Of a stretch of DNA of 64,000 nucleotides, positions 35,588-44,308 are shown piece after piece. Below the pieces are notes generated by a model. It saw only the letters and a list, made by a program, of their open reading frames with translations. It was not told the origin of the DNA and ran no database searches. Both the position numbers and the translations under genes were made by a program. The DNA is taken from NCBI RefSeq assembly GCF_028291725.1, contig NZ_JAQGNT010000022.1, positions 1-64,000 on the forward strand, written 5' to 3'. Origin of the DNA: Hydrocarboniphaga sp. (GTDB taxonomy: Bacteria > Pseudomonadota > Gammaproteobacteria > Nevskiales > Nevskiaceae). The stretch's first letter is position 1. The number at the start of each line of letters is the position of its first letter.

Positions 35588-35770
35588 TTTTTGACCTTAT
35601 CCGCTGGCAGCTGGAATGGTCAACAGCAGTGTGCACCAGCATGTCCCGAGGGAATTCATGTGTCCCGAAAGCAATGTTGCAGCGGCCGACATCGCGGACC
35701 CGGGCCAGAGAAATGCCGCCGCGATCACCGCTCAGGACCTCATTTCATAAATACGCCCACGTACCAATCC

Positions 35771-35807
35771 CTTCTCCCGCTTGCGGGAGAAGGTGCCCCG
35801 AAGGGGC
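35771..35807. repeat. REP-like double hairpin
   Basis: First stem CTTCTCCCGC/GCGGGAGAAG with a 2-nt loop, directly followed by GCCCC-GAA-GGGGC. The surrounding stretch from SDR 3 to the ALDH stop (35588-35908) holds no gene. From memory this looks like dispersed repeats of Xanthomonadales-related genomes; copy number here cannot be judged. Confidence 0.7.
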
Positions 35808-35840
35808 GGATGAGGGGCTTTGCTCTCGCCAAAGTCAAAA

Positions 35841-35895
35841 GAGGCCGCGGTTGCGCATCGGGCTTCACACGTCGGCAACGGATTGCCGACCTACG
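35841..35895. repeat. REP family B, copy 1
   Basis: A 55-bp unit starting GAGGCCGCGG and ending in GTCGGCAA-N4-TTGCCGACCTACG. It closely matches the stretch around 59142-59195, including the leader before the hairpin. It ends about 14 bases from the ALDH stop and could act as its mRNA 3' stem. Confidence 0.75.
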
Positions 35896-35908
35896 CGGCG
35901 GCCGCTGC

Positions 35909-37372
35909 TTAGAGCAGCCGCGTGCCGATCGCCTTGACCTCGAGGAATTCCTCGATGCCTTCCAGGCCCCATTCGCGGCCCATGCCGCTCTGCTTGTAGC
36001 CGCCGAAGGGCAGGTCGCCGGTGATGCTCATGCCGCCGTTGACGCTGATGGTGCCGGCGCGGATGCGCTTGGCGATTTTTGTCGCACGTTCCTCGCTGCC
36101 GAAGACCGCGCCGCCGAGGCCGTAGATGCTGTCGTTGGCGATGCGCACGGCGTCCTCGTCGTCATCGAAAGGAATCACGACCAGCACCGGTCCGAAGATT
36201 TCTTCCTGGGCGATGCGCATGTCGTTGCGCACGTCGACGAAACAGGTGGGTTCGATGAAAAAGCCCGTGCCCTTGTCGGTGCGCACGTTGCCGCCGGCGA
36301 GCAGCCGCGCGCCTTCGGCCTTGCCGATCTCGACGTAACCCTTCACACGTTCGAGCTGACGCTTGGAAATCAGCGGGCCCATGATGCAGGTCGGCTCGTC
36401 GAAGTTGCCCCACTTGCTGGCATAACCGGCGTAGGCCATTTCCAGCGCTTTCACCGCTTCCTCGTAGCGCTCTTTCGGCACCAGCAGGCGCGTCGGATAA
36501 GCGCAGCCCTGGCCGGCGTGGAAGATCACCATCGAGCCCATCACCGTCTGCGCGAAGTTCGGCGCGTCGTCGAGCACGATGAAGGCGGATTTGCCGCCCA
36601 GTTCAAGGAACACGCGCTTCAGCGTTGCGGCACCGTTTTCCATGATCTTCTTACCGACGCCGGTGGAACCGGTGAAGGAGATCACGTCGACGCGCGGGTC
36701 CCGGGTCAGCATCTCGCCGGCCATCGCAGGATCGGAGCCGGTGACAATGTTCAACACGCCCGGCGGCAGGCCGGCTTCGACTGCGAGCTCGCCCATGATC
36801 GCGGCCATCGCGGGGGTATCGGGCGCGGGCTTGAGGACCACGGTGCAGCCGGCGAGCAGCGCGGGAATGACCTTGCCGATGTTGACGTACAGCGGCACGT
36901 TCCAGGGCGTGATCGCGCCGACGACGCCGACGGCTTCATGAGTGACGAGGCGCTTGGTCTCGAAGCCCATCTCCTTGCGCACACCGCGGTCTTCTTCCCA
37001 TTTCACGTTGGCGAAGCATTCCAGCACGCCGTCGGCGCCGTTGAGCGCGCCGTCGATGTGCGCACGGAACGCGGCACCGGGAGCGGCACCGGCTTCGAGG
37101 CGCGCGATCTGTACCAGGCGATCACGATTGGCAACGAGCACGTCACGGTACTTCTTCATCAGCTCGTAGCGATACCGGTGTTGGTTCGACCAGTCGGTGT
37201 CATCGAAGGCCCGACGCGCGGCGGCGATGGCCTCCTCCACGTCTTCGGCCGAGGCATCGGCCGCCAGGCCGATGACTTCGCCGGTCCAGGGACCAATGTT
37301 GTCGTAAGTCTTGCCACCCTTGGCCGGGCGCAGTACACCATCGATGTACAGCTGGGATTCTGGAAGTAACAT
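35909..37372 (-). CDS. NAD(P)-dependent aldehyde dehydrogenase
   Basis: 487 residues. ALDH features: Asn158 in ITPWNVPL, the Rossmann motif FTGSTGVG (about 233-240), general-base Glu257 in LELGGKSAF, and nucleophile Cys290 in AGQGCAYP. C-terminal FGGYKQSGMGREWG closes the subunit contact. The usual Gly-Gln-x-Cys environment is present, so it should be active. It oxidises an aldehyde from the P450, TauD or retro-aldol steps to an acid for CoA activation. It is the last gene of a seven-gene minus-strand unit, 63 bases after the flavoprotein. Confidence 0.95.
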   Translation of the reverse strand: MLLPESQLYIDGVLRPAKGGKTYDNIGPWTGEVIGLAADASAEDVEEAIAAARRAFDDTDWSNQHRYRYELMKKYRDVLVANRDRLVQIARLEAGAAPGAAFRAHIDGALNGADGVLECFANVKWEEDRGVRKEMGFETKRLVTHEAVGVVGAITPWNVPLYVNIGKVIPALLAGCTVVLKPAPDTPAMAAIMGELAVEAGLPPGVLNIVTGSDPAMAGEMLTRDPRVDVISFTGSTGVGKKIMENGAATLKRVFLELGGKSAFIVLDDAPNFAQTVMGSMVIFHAGQGCAYPTRLLVPKERYEEAVKALEMAYAGYASKWGNFDEPTCIMGPLISKRQLERVKGYVEIGKAEGARLLAGGNVRTDKGTGFFIEPTCFVDVRNDMRIAQEEIFGPVLVVIPFDDDEDAVRIANDSIYGLGGAVFGSEERATKIAKRIRAGTISVNGGMSITGDLPFGGYKQSGMGREWGLEGIEEFLEVKAIGTRLL

Positions 37373-37435
37373 CTTGTCGTCCTCGTGGAGTCGCGTGTGT
37401 GATGCGCGAGTGAAGTTCTGATCTCTGGCTGATTT

Positions 37436-39091
37436 CTAAGCGATGGCCGCGATGGCGTGATGTGCGGCCAGATAGGCCCAGGTCAAGGTCGGCCCGATAC
37501 TGCCGCCGCCGCCTGCTTCCACCGGCCCCATGACCGACGCGGTGGAAGTGCCGGCGGCATACAGCCCGGGGATCGCGGAGCCGTCCGCGCGCAGCACGCG
37601 TGCCTGCACGTCGGTGACCAGGCCACCGAAAGTGCTGACGTCGCCCGGATAGATCTGCATCGCGAAGTAAGGGCCTTGTTCGAGCGTGCCCAGACATGGC
37701 GAGGGCCGGTGCAGCGGGTCGCCTGCCGAGACTTCGTAGGCGGTTTCGCCGCGCTGAAAATCCTCGTCGCGCCCCTTGCGGACAAAGCCGTTGAAGCGTT
37801 CCACGGAAGCCTGGAGCTTGGCGGCATCCATGCCGCATTCGCTGGCCAGCGCTTCCAGCGTGTCCGCCTGGCGCAGGAACCTGGAGTCGAACCAGGCCTG
37901 CGGCTTCTTCGAGCCGGACATCGTACCGGCCAGCATGTACGTGTTCAGGTACTGACTGTCGATCACCAGCCAGCTTGGCACGGCCGGTACCGTCTTGTTG
38001 CGCTCCAGCATTCCTTTGCAGAAATCGACCGTGGGGCCCGATTCACGGATGTAGCGCACGCCGCTCTGATCCACGACGATGGCATGCGGCTTGGACATGT
38101 CGCCCTGCATGGTCGCCGGTTTCGGCCGATCGGCCGGCGGCAGTGCGATCTGGTAGGCGACGCGCTCGCTCATTTGCGCGACGGCAGCGCCGATACGCAG
38201 GCCCTCTTCGATCATCTCGCCGGTATCGGTGTCGGGAACCAGCGACCAGGCTGTAGAGGTCCCCGGGACGAACTGATCGCGCATGCGCTGGTTCTGCGCG
38301 AAGCCGCCGGCGTTGATCAGCACGCCCAGGCGTGAGCCGATTTGCCAGTCGGTGCCATCCTTCTGCGTCAGCACGCCGGTCACGCGGCCGTCTTCTACCA
38401 GGATCTGCTTCACCGGCGAGTTCAGGCGGATTTCGGTGCCGGCTTTGAGCGCAGCGTGCAGCATCTGGGCCTGCAGCGCGCGGCCGGCGGTCACCCGCTG
38501 CCTGCCGGTGATCTTGTCGGCGAGCGCGCGTCCGATCACCCGGAACAGCACCCTCTTGGCCGCCCAGCTGCGCTTGAAATTGGGCAGCTCCATGGCCTCG
38601 TCGAGATTCGCCGGCAACGGCAGGAAACCGGGACGCAGCTTGGTTTTCCAATCGCCGAGCCGGTTGATATCGAACAGCTCGGACACCACACCGCGACCGG
38701 GCACTGATTCGCCGGGCAACCGGTAGTGATCCGGCCACGAAGGCAGGCGCCGCAGACGGATTCCCTGGCTGACCAGGAAGTCGATCATCTTCGGTGCCGC
38801 ATCAATGAACGCGAGACGCCGTTGACGGCTCGCACCGGGCATGTTGGCGCGATCGCCGACGACTGCATCAAGATAGGCAATTGCCTGCTCGCGACTGTCG
38901 GGGATGCCTGCTTCCTTCATATAGCGATTGTTGGGAATCCACATCACGCCACCCGACGTCGCCGTGGTGCCACCGACCAGAGCCGCTTTCTCAAGGATTA
39001 GCACGCTCTTGCCGGCCGCGCGCAGGGCCAGCGCGGCGCAGAGTGAGCCACCGCCGCTGCCTACGACAACGAAGTCGAAAGTCTCTTTCAT
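37436..39091 (-). CDS. FAD-dependent dehydrogenase, 3-ketosteroid delta1-dehydrogenase-like
   Basis: 551 residues, FAD_binding_2 (KstD/fumarate reductase flavoprotein) family. N-terminal dinucleotide fold VVVGSGGGSLCAALALRAAG with ILEKAALVGGTTATSGG, and the C-terminal FAD loop AGGGGSIGPTLTWAYLA. KstD-type enzymes introduce a C=C next to a ring ketone, a key step in opening steroid rings. Homologs also act on other cyclic ketones, so KstD activity is only suggested. There is no signal peptide, so it is cytoplasmic. The SDR stop lies 11 bases upstream of its start. Confidence 0.9.
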   Translation of the reverse strand: MKETFDFVVVGSGGGSLCAALALRAAGKSVLILEKAALVGGTTATSGGVMWIPNNRYMKEAGIPDSREQAIAYLDAVVGDRANMPGASRQRRLAFIDAAPKMIDFLVSQGIRLRRLPSWPDHYRLPGESVPGRGVVSELFDINRLGDWKTKLRPGFLPLPANLDEAMELPNFKRSWAAKRVLFRVIGRALADKITGRQRVTAGRALQAQMLHAALKAGTEIRLNSPVKQILVEDGRVTGVLTQKDGTDWQIGSRLGVLINAGGFAQNQRMRDQFVPGTSTAWSLVPDTDTGEMIEEGLRIGAAVAQMSERVAYQIALPPADRPKPATMQGDMSKPHAIVVDQSGVRYIRESGPTVDFCKGMLERNKTVPAVPSWLVIDSQYLNTYMLAGTMSGSKKPQAWFDSRFLRQADTLEALASECGMDAAKLQASVERFNGFVRKGRDEDFQRGETAYEVSAGDPLHRPSPCLGTLEQGPYFAMQIYPGDVSTFGGLVTDVQARVLRADGSAIPGLYAAGTSTASVMGPVEAGGGGSIGPTLTWAYLAAHHAIAAIA

Positions 39092-39102
39092 GGGGGAGCC
39101 CC

Positions 39103-39840
39103 TCAGCCAGATTTCCGCGCGTGCAGCGTGATATGTGCGGCGTGCAGGTCTTCCGGCAGATCGATCAGTGCACGGAACACGTTGGTGACCGAGGTGAACT
39201 GTGAGATCGGTCGGTCGCGCAGGTTGATACCCGCTTCCATCGCGGCCTTGCCGAAGCGCATGCGGTCTTCCGGCGGCACGTCCCAGGTCTTGCCTTCCTC
39301 CATCATCTGACCGGCGCGTACCGAGGTGACGCGGATGCCGCTGGATTCGAGTTCCTTTTGTAGACCGAGCGAAAAGCGCTCCAGGCCGGCCTTTGTGCTT
39401 TGGTAGAGGATCAGGTGCGGGAACGGCAGATCGACCGACTCGCTGCTGACGTTGATGATGTGGCCGCCGCGGCCCATCAGGGCAATGGCGGAACGGGCGC
39501 AGAGAATGGGGCCGCCTAGGTTGGTGGCAATGGTGTGCAAAATCTGCCCGTCCGTGGCCTCCGCCACCGTGAACGGTGCGAAAAGCGCGGCGTTGTTGAC
39601 GAGCACGTCGATGCGCGGATGGCGCTCTGAGATTTCGGCGAAAGCGGCCTTCACCGAATCTGGCGACGAGACATCGCAGGCAAGCGCGAGGGCGCTTCCG
39701 CCGATCTCGGCTGCTGCCGCGTTCACCTTCGAAAATGTGCGGCCAAGCAACACGACCTGATCTCCCTCGCTGGCAAAGCGTCGCGCAAGTGCGCGCCCGA
39801 GACCTACTCCGGCTCCGGTGATGACGATGATCTTCGACAC
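39103..39840 (-). CDS. SDR 4
   Basis: About 245 residues from GTG 39840 (CAGGAG six bases upstream). The frame remains open far upstream, but that part is shadow. TGAGVGLG (8-15), NNAA in place of NNAG (82-85), Ser132-133 and Tyr146-x3-Lys150 (YQSTK). It belongs to a divergent SDR group with a short C-terminus and no Gly-rich end loop. Its position between a flavoprotein and an EthD-like protein indicates a ring alcohol/ketone step. Confidence 0.88.
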   Translation of the reverse strand: MSKIIVITGAGVGLGRALARRFASEGDQVVLLGRTFSKVNAAAAEIGGSALALACDVSSPDSVKAAFAEISERHPRIDVLVNNAALFAPFTVAEATDGQILHTIATNLGGPILCARSAIALMGRGGHIINVSSESVDLPFPHLILYQSTKAGLERFSLGLQKELESSGIRVTSVRAGQMMEEGKTWDVPPEDRMRFGKAAMEAGINLRDRPISQFTSVTNVFRALIDLPEDLHAAHITLHARKSG

Positions 39841-39868
39841 GTTTTTCTCCTGATTTTCCAAGTTGTTC

Positions 39869-40633
39869 TTAGGCTTTCGGATACACCGACAGATCACCGC
39901 CATAGGCGACACCGCCGGGCCAGAAACGCTTGCCGCTGATCTTGCTGAAATAGTGCACGGTGCGTGCGGTGGAGCCTGCGGACGAACGCGCCTGCATCGC
40001 GATGCCGCTGGGGCTGCGTCCACCCGCGCGCGCGCTGAAATCCTTGATCGTGAACAGCAGATCGTCGGTCTGCTGCGCGCACAGCACCAGCTGGTCACCC
40101 GGGCAGTAGCGGCGCGGCTCGATCTGCAGCTCGGAGAGTTGGCCGCGCTTCATGCCGACATGGCCGGGCACGTTGATCACCTCGATACTGTGCACTTCGT
40201 CGTACCACTTCTGGTACTCGGCGAAACGGCCGATCGTATAGTTGGCGAGGATGATGCTGATGCCCGACAAGGGCTGATCGCGCTGCCAGTTGGGGCTGAT
40301 CTTCCAGTCGGAATACATCCTGTAGCTGTAGATGCGCTCGCTCTCGTCCTCGTCCGCGACCAAGCCGGCGTCGCGCGCTTCGGCCAGCAGCGGGCCCAGC
40401 GCCGGCAGGTCGATCGCCGGATTCGGCAGGTCGAAGTCGTAGACGCTGAGGTAGCGCCAGGGCTGCGGGATGTCCACCATGATCTGGATCGGCGACACCT
40501 CGAAGCGCTCCGCGCTGACGAAGCCGCGCAGCGCGGCCAGCGCCTTGCCGTGCGGGCCGTCGAACCAGGCCGCATATTCGGGCTCGCGGCCCGCAGGCAC
40601 GTTGTGCAGGTGAAGGGTGGTGTAGAGAGCCAT
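39869..40633 (-). CDS. Duplicated dimeric alpha/beta-barrel (EthD-like) protein
   Basis: About 254 residues from ATG 40633 (GGGAG ten bases upstream). Two related halves are visible: REPEYAAWFDGPHGKALAAL with FVSAERF, and FAEYQKWYDEVHSIEVINVP with HVGMKRG. Such ferredoxin-like repeats form one self-contained dimeric alpha/beta barrel, as in EthD/DUF4286-like proteins. These proteins often act beside cytochrome P450 or ring-cleavage systems with poorly known roles. No cofactor motif is visible. It lies 26 bases from the SnoaL-like gene, and I would not assign a reaction. Confidence 0.75.
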   Translation of the reverse strand: MALYTTLHLHNVPAGREPEYAAWFDGPHGKALAALRGFVSAERFEVSPIQIMVDIPQPWRYLSVYDFDLPNPAIDLPALGPLLAEARDAGLVADEDESERIYSYRMYSDWKISPNWQRDQPLSGISIILANYTIGRFAEYQKWYDEVHSIEVINVPGHVGMKRGQLSELQIEPRRYCPGDQLVLCAQQTDDLLFTIKDFSARAGGRSPSGIAMQARSSAGSTARTVHYFSKISGKRFWPGGVAYGGDLSVYPKA

Positions 40634-40659
40634 CGCGGTCGTTCTCCCGAGTTTTCGAC

Positions 40660-41118
40660 TTATGAGCTTGGCGCAGCGGGGTGCATGTCGATGTGCAGTC
40701 GCGTCAGGCGTGAAGCGGCGATCTTCCACTCGCCGTTCTGCCGTACATAGCGTTCGTGATAGTGGCCGTAGCCGGTGAGCCCGGCAACGCCCAGTCGCAC
40801 AGCACGCTCGGCACCCCACAGCACGCGGTCCTGCATCGCCCAGATCACGAGCGCCTCGTCGTCACTCATGAAGTCGATCTCCGGCGAATGCACCTGATGC
40901 GCGGTACGCGCGGTGCCGACCGACGACTGGACCAGTTCCATCGCGGCCTCGCGGCCACGAATTACCGGCAAGGACGAGCCATCGCTGACATCGAGTTCGA
41001 AGTCCTCGGTGAACAGGCTGGCGTAGCCGTCCCAGTTCTTGGTATCCAGAAAGCGGCAATAGCGCGCCTTGACCTGGCCGATGGCCATGGTGGCGGCCAG
41101 CTTTTCGATTTCGGTCAT
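40660..41118 (-). CDS. SnoaL/NTF2-like protein
   Basis: 152 residues, cone-shaped NTF2 fold: AIGQVKARYCRFLDTKNWDG, LFTEDFELDVSDG, GHYHERYVRQNGEWKIAASR. Members include ketosteroid isomerase-like enzymes, dehydratases and hydroxylating-dioxygenase beta subunits. The Tyr/Asp-rich core allows an isomerase or dehydratase role, but the catalytic set is not diagnostic. The SDR stop is 8 bases upstream, so it is firmly in the operon. In a steroid-like pathway a delta5-3-ketosteroid-isomerase-type job is one possibility (inference). Confidence 0.85.
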   Translation of the reverse strand: MTEIEKLAATMAIGQVKARYCRFLDTKNWDGYASLFTEDFELDVSDGSSLPVIRGREAAMELVQSSVGTARTAHQVHSPEIDFMSDDEALVIWAMQDRVLWGAERAVRLGVAGLTGYGHYHERYVRQNGEWKIAASRLTRLHIDMHPAAPSS

Positions 41119-41126
41119 GGCGGGCC

Positions 41127-41897
41127 TCAGGTTAGCGACGCGCCTGCGTCGACGGTGAGCATCTGGTTGGTGACATGGCGCGCCGCGGGCGACGCGAAGA
41201 ACAGCACCGCCGCGCCGATGTCCTGGGGTTCGCACATGCCCAGCGGCGGCTTGCGCCGGCCCGGGCCCGCGGTGGCGGGTCCGCGCGCTCCGATGGCGCC
41301 GGGTGTGACCACTCCGCCCGGCAGCACGGTGTTCACCGTGATGCCGTGCTCGACCAGTTCGAAGGCGCTGGTCAGGCTCAGCGCGACCAGCGCGCCCTTG
41401 GACGAAGCGTAGGACGCAAGCCCGACCACCGAGGGTGTCCGCGCGCTATTGGACGCGATGTTGACGATACGGCCGCCGGCGCCGCTGGCGACCATCGCGC
41501 GAGCGATCTCGCGGGTCATCAGCAAGGGGCCGCGCGCGTTGACCGCCATGATGCGGTCCCATTCGCCGACGGTGGTTTCGAGCAGCAGCTCGCGGTCGTG
41601 CAGGCCGGCGTTGTTGACCAGCAGCCACGGCGTGCCATGAGCGGCGATGACCTCGGCACAGGCCTTCACTACCGAGGCCTCGACAGCCAGATCGACGGCA
41701 ACCGCATAGGCACGGTGGCCTTGCTGCTGCAGCGCTTCCACGGTGCGGCCAGCAGCACTAGCGTCGCGATCGGCGATCACCACGCTCGCACCGGCCTGCG
41801 CGAGAACGCCCGCGATACCGGCACCGATCCCGTTGCCGCCACCGGTAACGAGGGCCAACTTGCCGCGCAGGTCGAAAGCAGCTGATGCACCGGTCAT
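41127..41897 (-). CDS. SDR 5
   Basis: 256 residues. TGGGNGIG (18-25), NNAG (95-98), Ser149 and Tyr163-x3-Lys167 (YASSK). Asp after beta-2 (IADRDASAAG) suggests NAD. Before the C-terminus there is a Gly/Ala/Pro-rich segment (GAIGARGPATAGPGRRKPP), a longer than usual substrate loop. It lies second in the TauD-led minus-strand unit. Confidence 0.91.
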   Translation of the reverse strand: MTGASAAFDLRGKLALVTGGGNGIGAGIAGVLAQAGASVVIADRDASAAGRTVEALQQQGHRAYAVAVDLAVEASVVKACAEVIAAHGTPWLLVNNAGLHDRELLLETTVGEWDRIMAVNARGPLLMTREIARAMVASGAGGRIVNIASNSARTPSVVGLASYASSKGALVALSLTSAFELVEHGITVNTVLPGGVVTPGAIGARGPATAGPGRRKPPLGMCEPQDIGAAVLFFASPAARHVTNQMLTVDAGASLT

Positions 41898-42011
41898 CTT
41901 TCTCCTCCCTTGTCGTTCTCGTGATGCGGGGCGAAACCCCGCTGCTTCGGCACCGCCTTTCGCAATCCGCCGGTGCCTGCTCCCGCTACAGCTACTCCTC
42001 CTGCTTTGCGT

Positions 42012-42824
42012 TCAGGCGAGGGCCTCTTCACCGACCAGCGTGGTGCGGTGCATCATGCGACCGCTCTCCAGCGAATACGGAGTCACGCGGTGCATCACGC
42101 CGGTGTTGTCCCAGATCAGCAGGTCGCCGACGGTCCACTGGTGCTGGTAGACAAACTGGCGCTGCGTGGACCATTCCAGCACCCGGCACAGCAGCGCGCG
42201 GCCTTCTTCGAAGCTCATGCCTTCGATGTGTGAAGCCGTGGCGCCCAGGACCAGCGACTTGCGGCCCGACTGATGCGTCCAGACCAGCGGATGGACCTTC
42301 GGCGTGTTGCGCTGCCACATCTGCAACTCGGCGTAGGACGGCTCCGGATTGATCATGCGCTGCGCCGTTTCGAAGCTGTGCACCACGCGCAGATTTTCGA
42401 AAGCCTGCTTATCTGAATCCGGCAGGCTCTCGTAGGCCGCGTAGGTATTGGTAAATTCGGTCTGGCCGCCGGTATCCGAGAGTTTCTTGGCGGTCAGCAG
42501 CGAGGCGCGCGTCGGCACAAGGTCGGTCGCGCCGTCGATATGCCAATAGAACGAGCCTTTCAGATATTCGGCGCCCGGGCTTTCCTTCGGGTCGATCGAT
42601 ATCTTCATGATGTAGTTGTCGCCCTGGGGCAACACGTCGCCTAGCGTCTTGGCGAACGCCACCTGCTGTGGGCCGTCCAGAAACAGCTTGCGGAAGATGA
42701 CCACGCCGCGCTGTTCGAGGAGGTGGCGGATTTCGGCCGCGCGCGAGCCGCTCAGCAGGGTGTCGACATCGGTCTGGATCTCGGTGCCGACGAGAGCTGT
42801 AAGGTCGATGCTGCTGAAAGTCAT
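42012..42824 (-). CDS. TauD/TfdA-family Fe(II)/2-oxoglutarate dioxygenase
   Basis: 270 residues. The facial triad is visible: His95-x-Asp97 in FYWHIDG and the distal His245 in GVMHRVTPY, with Arg260 in MMHRTT for the 2-oxoglutarate carboxylate. It hydroxylates an unactivated carbon using O2 and 2-oxoglutarate; some family members cleave ethers or sulfonates or desulfate alkyl sulfates by hydroxylating next to the heteroatom. That last point is interesting next to sulfotransferases, but unproven. It heads the seven-gene minus-strand unit. ATG 42824 fits the conserved N-terminus; frames further upstream are unconserved. Confidence 0.93.
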   Translation of the reverse strand: MTFSSIDLTALVGTEIQTDVDTLLSGSRAAEIRHLLEQRGVVIFRKLFLDGPQQVAFAKTLGDVLPQGDNYIMKISIDPKESPGAEYLKGSFYWHIDGATDLVPTRASLLTAKKLSDTGGQTEFTNTYAAYESLPDSDKQAFENLRVVHSFETAQRMINPEPSYAELQMWQRNTPKVHPLVWTHQSGRKSLVLGATASHIEGMSFEEGRALLCRVLEWSTQRQFVYQHQWTVGDLLIWDNTGVMHRVTPYSLESGRMMHRTTLVGEEALA

Positions 42825-43001
42825 TGTTATGGTCTCTTCATTCGCAGCTGGGGATACCGGTCCGCGACCGCGGGTATCTGAGCATCGGCTGGCTGCCTTG
42901 CCAGACTTGATCAACAGGGTCGATTATGACAGCCACCGGAGCCTCACGGCGCAAGGCAAGGCGGCCCGCGATCAGTTGCAGGTAATTTTATGACAACTGG
43001 T

Positions 43002-43012
43002 CGACACTGTTG
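43002..43012. promoter_or_regulatory. Dyad operator candidate in the divergent TauD/ferredoxin promoter region
   Basis: CGAC-ACT-GTTG; the complement reads CAAC-AGT-GTCG, identical to the copies at 53893 and 56997. It is about 178 bases from the TauD start and about 64 bases upstream of the predicted ferredoxin-unit transcription start, where activators commonly bind. Confidence 0.55.
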
Positions 43013-43036
43013 TTGGTACGGCGATTGTAGGATACA

Positions 43037-43064
43037 TTTACTTAGCAGGCTCAGCAAATATAAA
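43037..43064 (+). promoter_or_regulatory. Possible sigma70 promoter of the ferredoxin-P450 unit
   Basis: TTTACT, a 16-base spacer and TATAAA. The -35 box is poor, as expected for an activator-dependent promoter. The start would fall near 43071, leaving a leader of about 95 bases. Confidence 0.35.
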
Positions 43065-43165
43065 ATGCCCTGAGTAGAAACCGGCTTGGCAATGCGGGCG
43101 ATCCTGTTCCGGCCCCGTTTGGCCGTGCCCACAGTCGATTGCGGCTCGTGCATCAGGAGGAGACC

Positions 43166-43363
43166 ATGAAGATTCGTATCGAGAAAGCATCCTGCGTCGG
43201 CAACGCGCGTTGCGCGGCCGTCTCCGAGGAGCTGTTTCCGCTGAACGACGACGGCTACATCGCAGTCGACGCTGTGGACGTACCTCCGGGGATGGAGCAA
43301 ATCGCCAGGCGAGGCGCGCGCGCCTGCCCCGAACGCATCATCTTTGTTGTCGAAGAAGAATAG
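43166..43363 (+). CDS. Small [3Fe-4S]-type ferredoxin for the P450
   Basis: 65 residues. Cys10-x5-Cys16 (CVGNARC) and Cys54-Pro (ACPERII) are the three cluster ligands. The residue at the position of the usual middle cysteine is Asn, which fits the [3Fe-4S] ferredoxins that partner bacterial class I P450s. AGGAGGAG before ATG 43166 makes this the start over an upstream in-frame codon. It opens the unit containing the P450, with one SDR in between. No ferredoxin reductase is encoded in the window, so electrons must come from elsewhere. Confidence 0.9.
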   Translation: MKIRIEKASCVGNARCAAVSEELFPLNDDGYIAVDAVDVPPGMEQIARRGARACPERIIFVVEEE

Positions 43364-43432
43364 TTCCAATGACGATGGCTGGTTGCTGCCATCCATTTAT
43401 TTCTTGATCAGCAAGCACTGCAGGAGCGCCGG

Positions 43433-44245
43433 ATGACCGACTTTCTCGGATACAGGAACAAGCGGGTGGTGGTGAGCGGCTGTTTTTCGGGTATGGGCGA
43501 AGCGACGGCGAAGTTGCTGCTCTCGCTCGGTGCGGAGGTGCACGGTCTGGACTACAAAGAATCCAAGCTGGGCTTGGCTTCCTTCAACAATCTGGACCTG
43601 CGCGATCCGGCCTCCATCGATGCCGCCGTCTCGAGGATCGGCGGCAAGGTGGACGCGCTGTTCAACTGCGCCGGCCTGCCGCAGACCTTCCCGGCGCTCG
43701 ACGTCATGAAGGTCAACTTCGCCGGCACCCGTCATCTGACCGAGAAAGTGCTGCCGCTGATGTCCTCTGGCGGCGCCATCGCCAGCATTTCATCCAATGG
43801 TGGGCTGGGCTGGAGCCGCCGCATACCAGTGCTGATGCAGGCGATCGCGCTTCAGGGCTTCGACGCCTTCATGAAGTGGTGCGACGAAAACCCCGACACG
43901 GTGCGCGAGGGCTACTCCTTCTCCAAGGAGCTGGTCATCGCCTGGACCATGCTGCAGTCGCAGAGCCTGATCAAGCAGGGCATCCGCATCAACTGCACCA
44001 TGCCCGGCCCGACGCAGACGCCGATGATGTCGCACTTCGAATCTGCCACCAAGGCTTCGGTGTTGGAGGCGGCCGCGCAGCCGATCAACCGCCGCTCGAC
44101 TCCGGACGAGCAGGCAGGTCCCCTGGTATTCCTCAACAGCGACGCGGCAGGCTACGTCAACGGCTTGTGCTTCTATGTGGACGGCGGTTTCATGGCCGGG
44201 ATTGCCACCGGGCAGATCGACATTCGCTCCCTCATGGGCGGCTGA
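43433..44245 (+). CDS. SDR 6, 3-alpha-HSD/coniferyl-alcohol-dehydrogenase-like
   Basis: 270 residues. The nucleotide loop is atypical (SGCFSGMG, 15-22), and NCAG replaces NNAG (78-81). Ser119-121 and Tyr161-x3-Lys165 (YSFSK) are present, with a long insertion before Tyr (ALQGFDAFMKWCDENPDTVR). This architecture is that of the 3-alpha-hydroxysteroid/coniferyl alcohol dehydrogenase branch of SDRs, so a ring hydroxyl/ketone substrate is plausible. It lies between the ferredoxin and the P450 on the same strand, consistent with oxidising the alcohol made by the P450. Confidence 0.9.
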   Translation: MTDFLGYRNKRVVVSGCFSGMGEATAKLLLSLGAEVHGLDYKESKLGLASFNNLDLRDPASIDAAVSRIGGKVDALFNCAGLPQTFPALDVMKVNFAGTRHLTEKVLPLMSSGGAIASISSNGGLGWSRRIPVLMQAIALQGFDAFMKWCDENPDTVREGYSFSKELVIAWTMLQSQSLIKQGIRINCTMPGPTQTPMMSHFESATKASVLEAAAQPINRRSTPDEQAGPLVFLNSDAAGYVNGLCFYVDGGFMAGIATGQIDIRSLMGG

Positions 44246-44308
44246 TCCGCCGCCATCGTTTTTTAGCCGGAACCGGGTCCGCCCGGTGCCGACGTTGGAG
44301 AGTTTCAG

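Larger units (their letters stand above)
42825..43165. other. Divergent promoter region between the TauD and ferredoxin-P450 units
   Basis: There is no gene. It contains one copy of the recurrent dyad near the centre (43002-43012) and a plausible plus-strand promoter (43037-43064) for the ferredoxin unit. The AGGAGGAG ribosome-binding site of the ferredoxin is at the right edge. Confidence 0.55.

Noticed and set aside
35621-35631. CAACAGCAGTG as a further copy of the recurrent dyad
   Set aside because: The right half-site is displaced by one base and mismatched; too weak to count.
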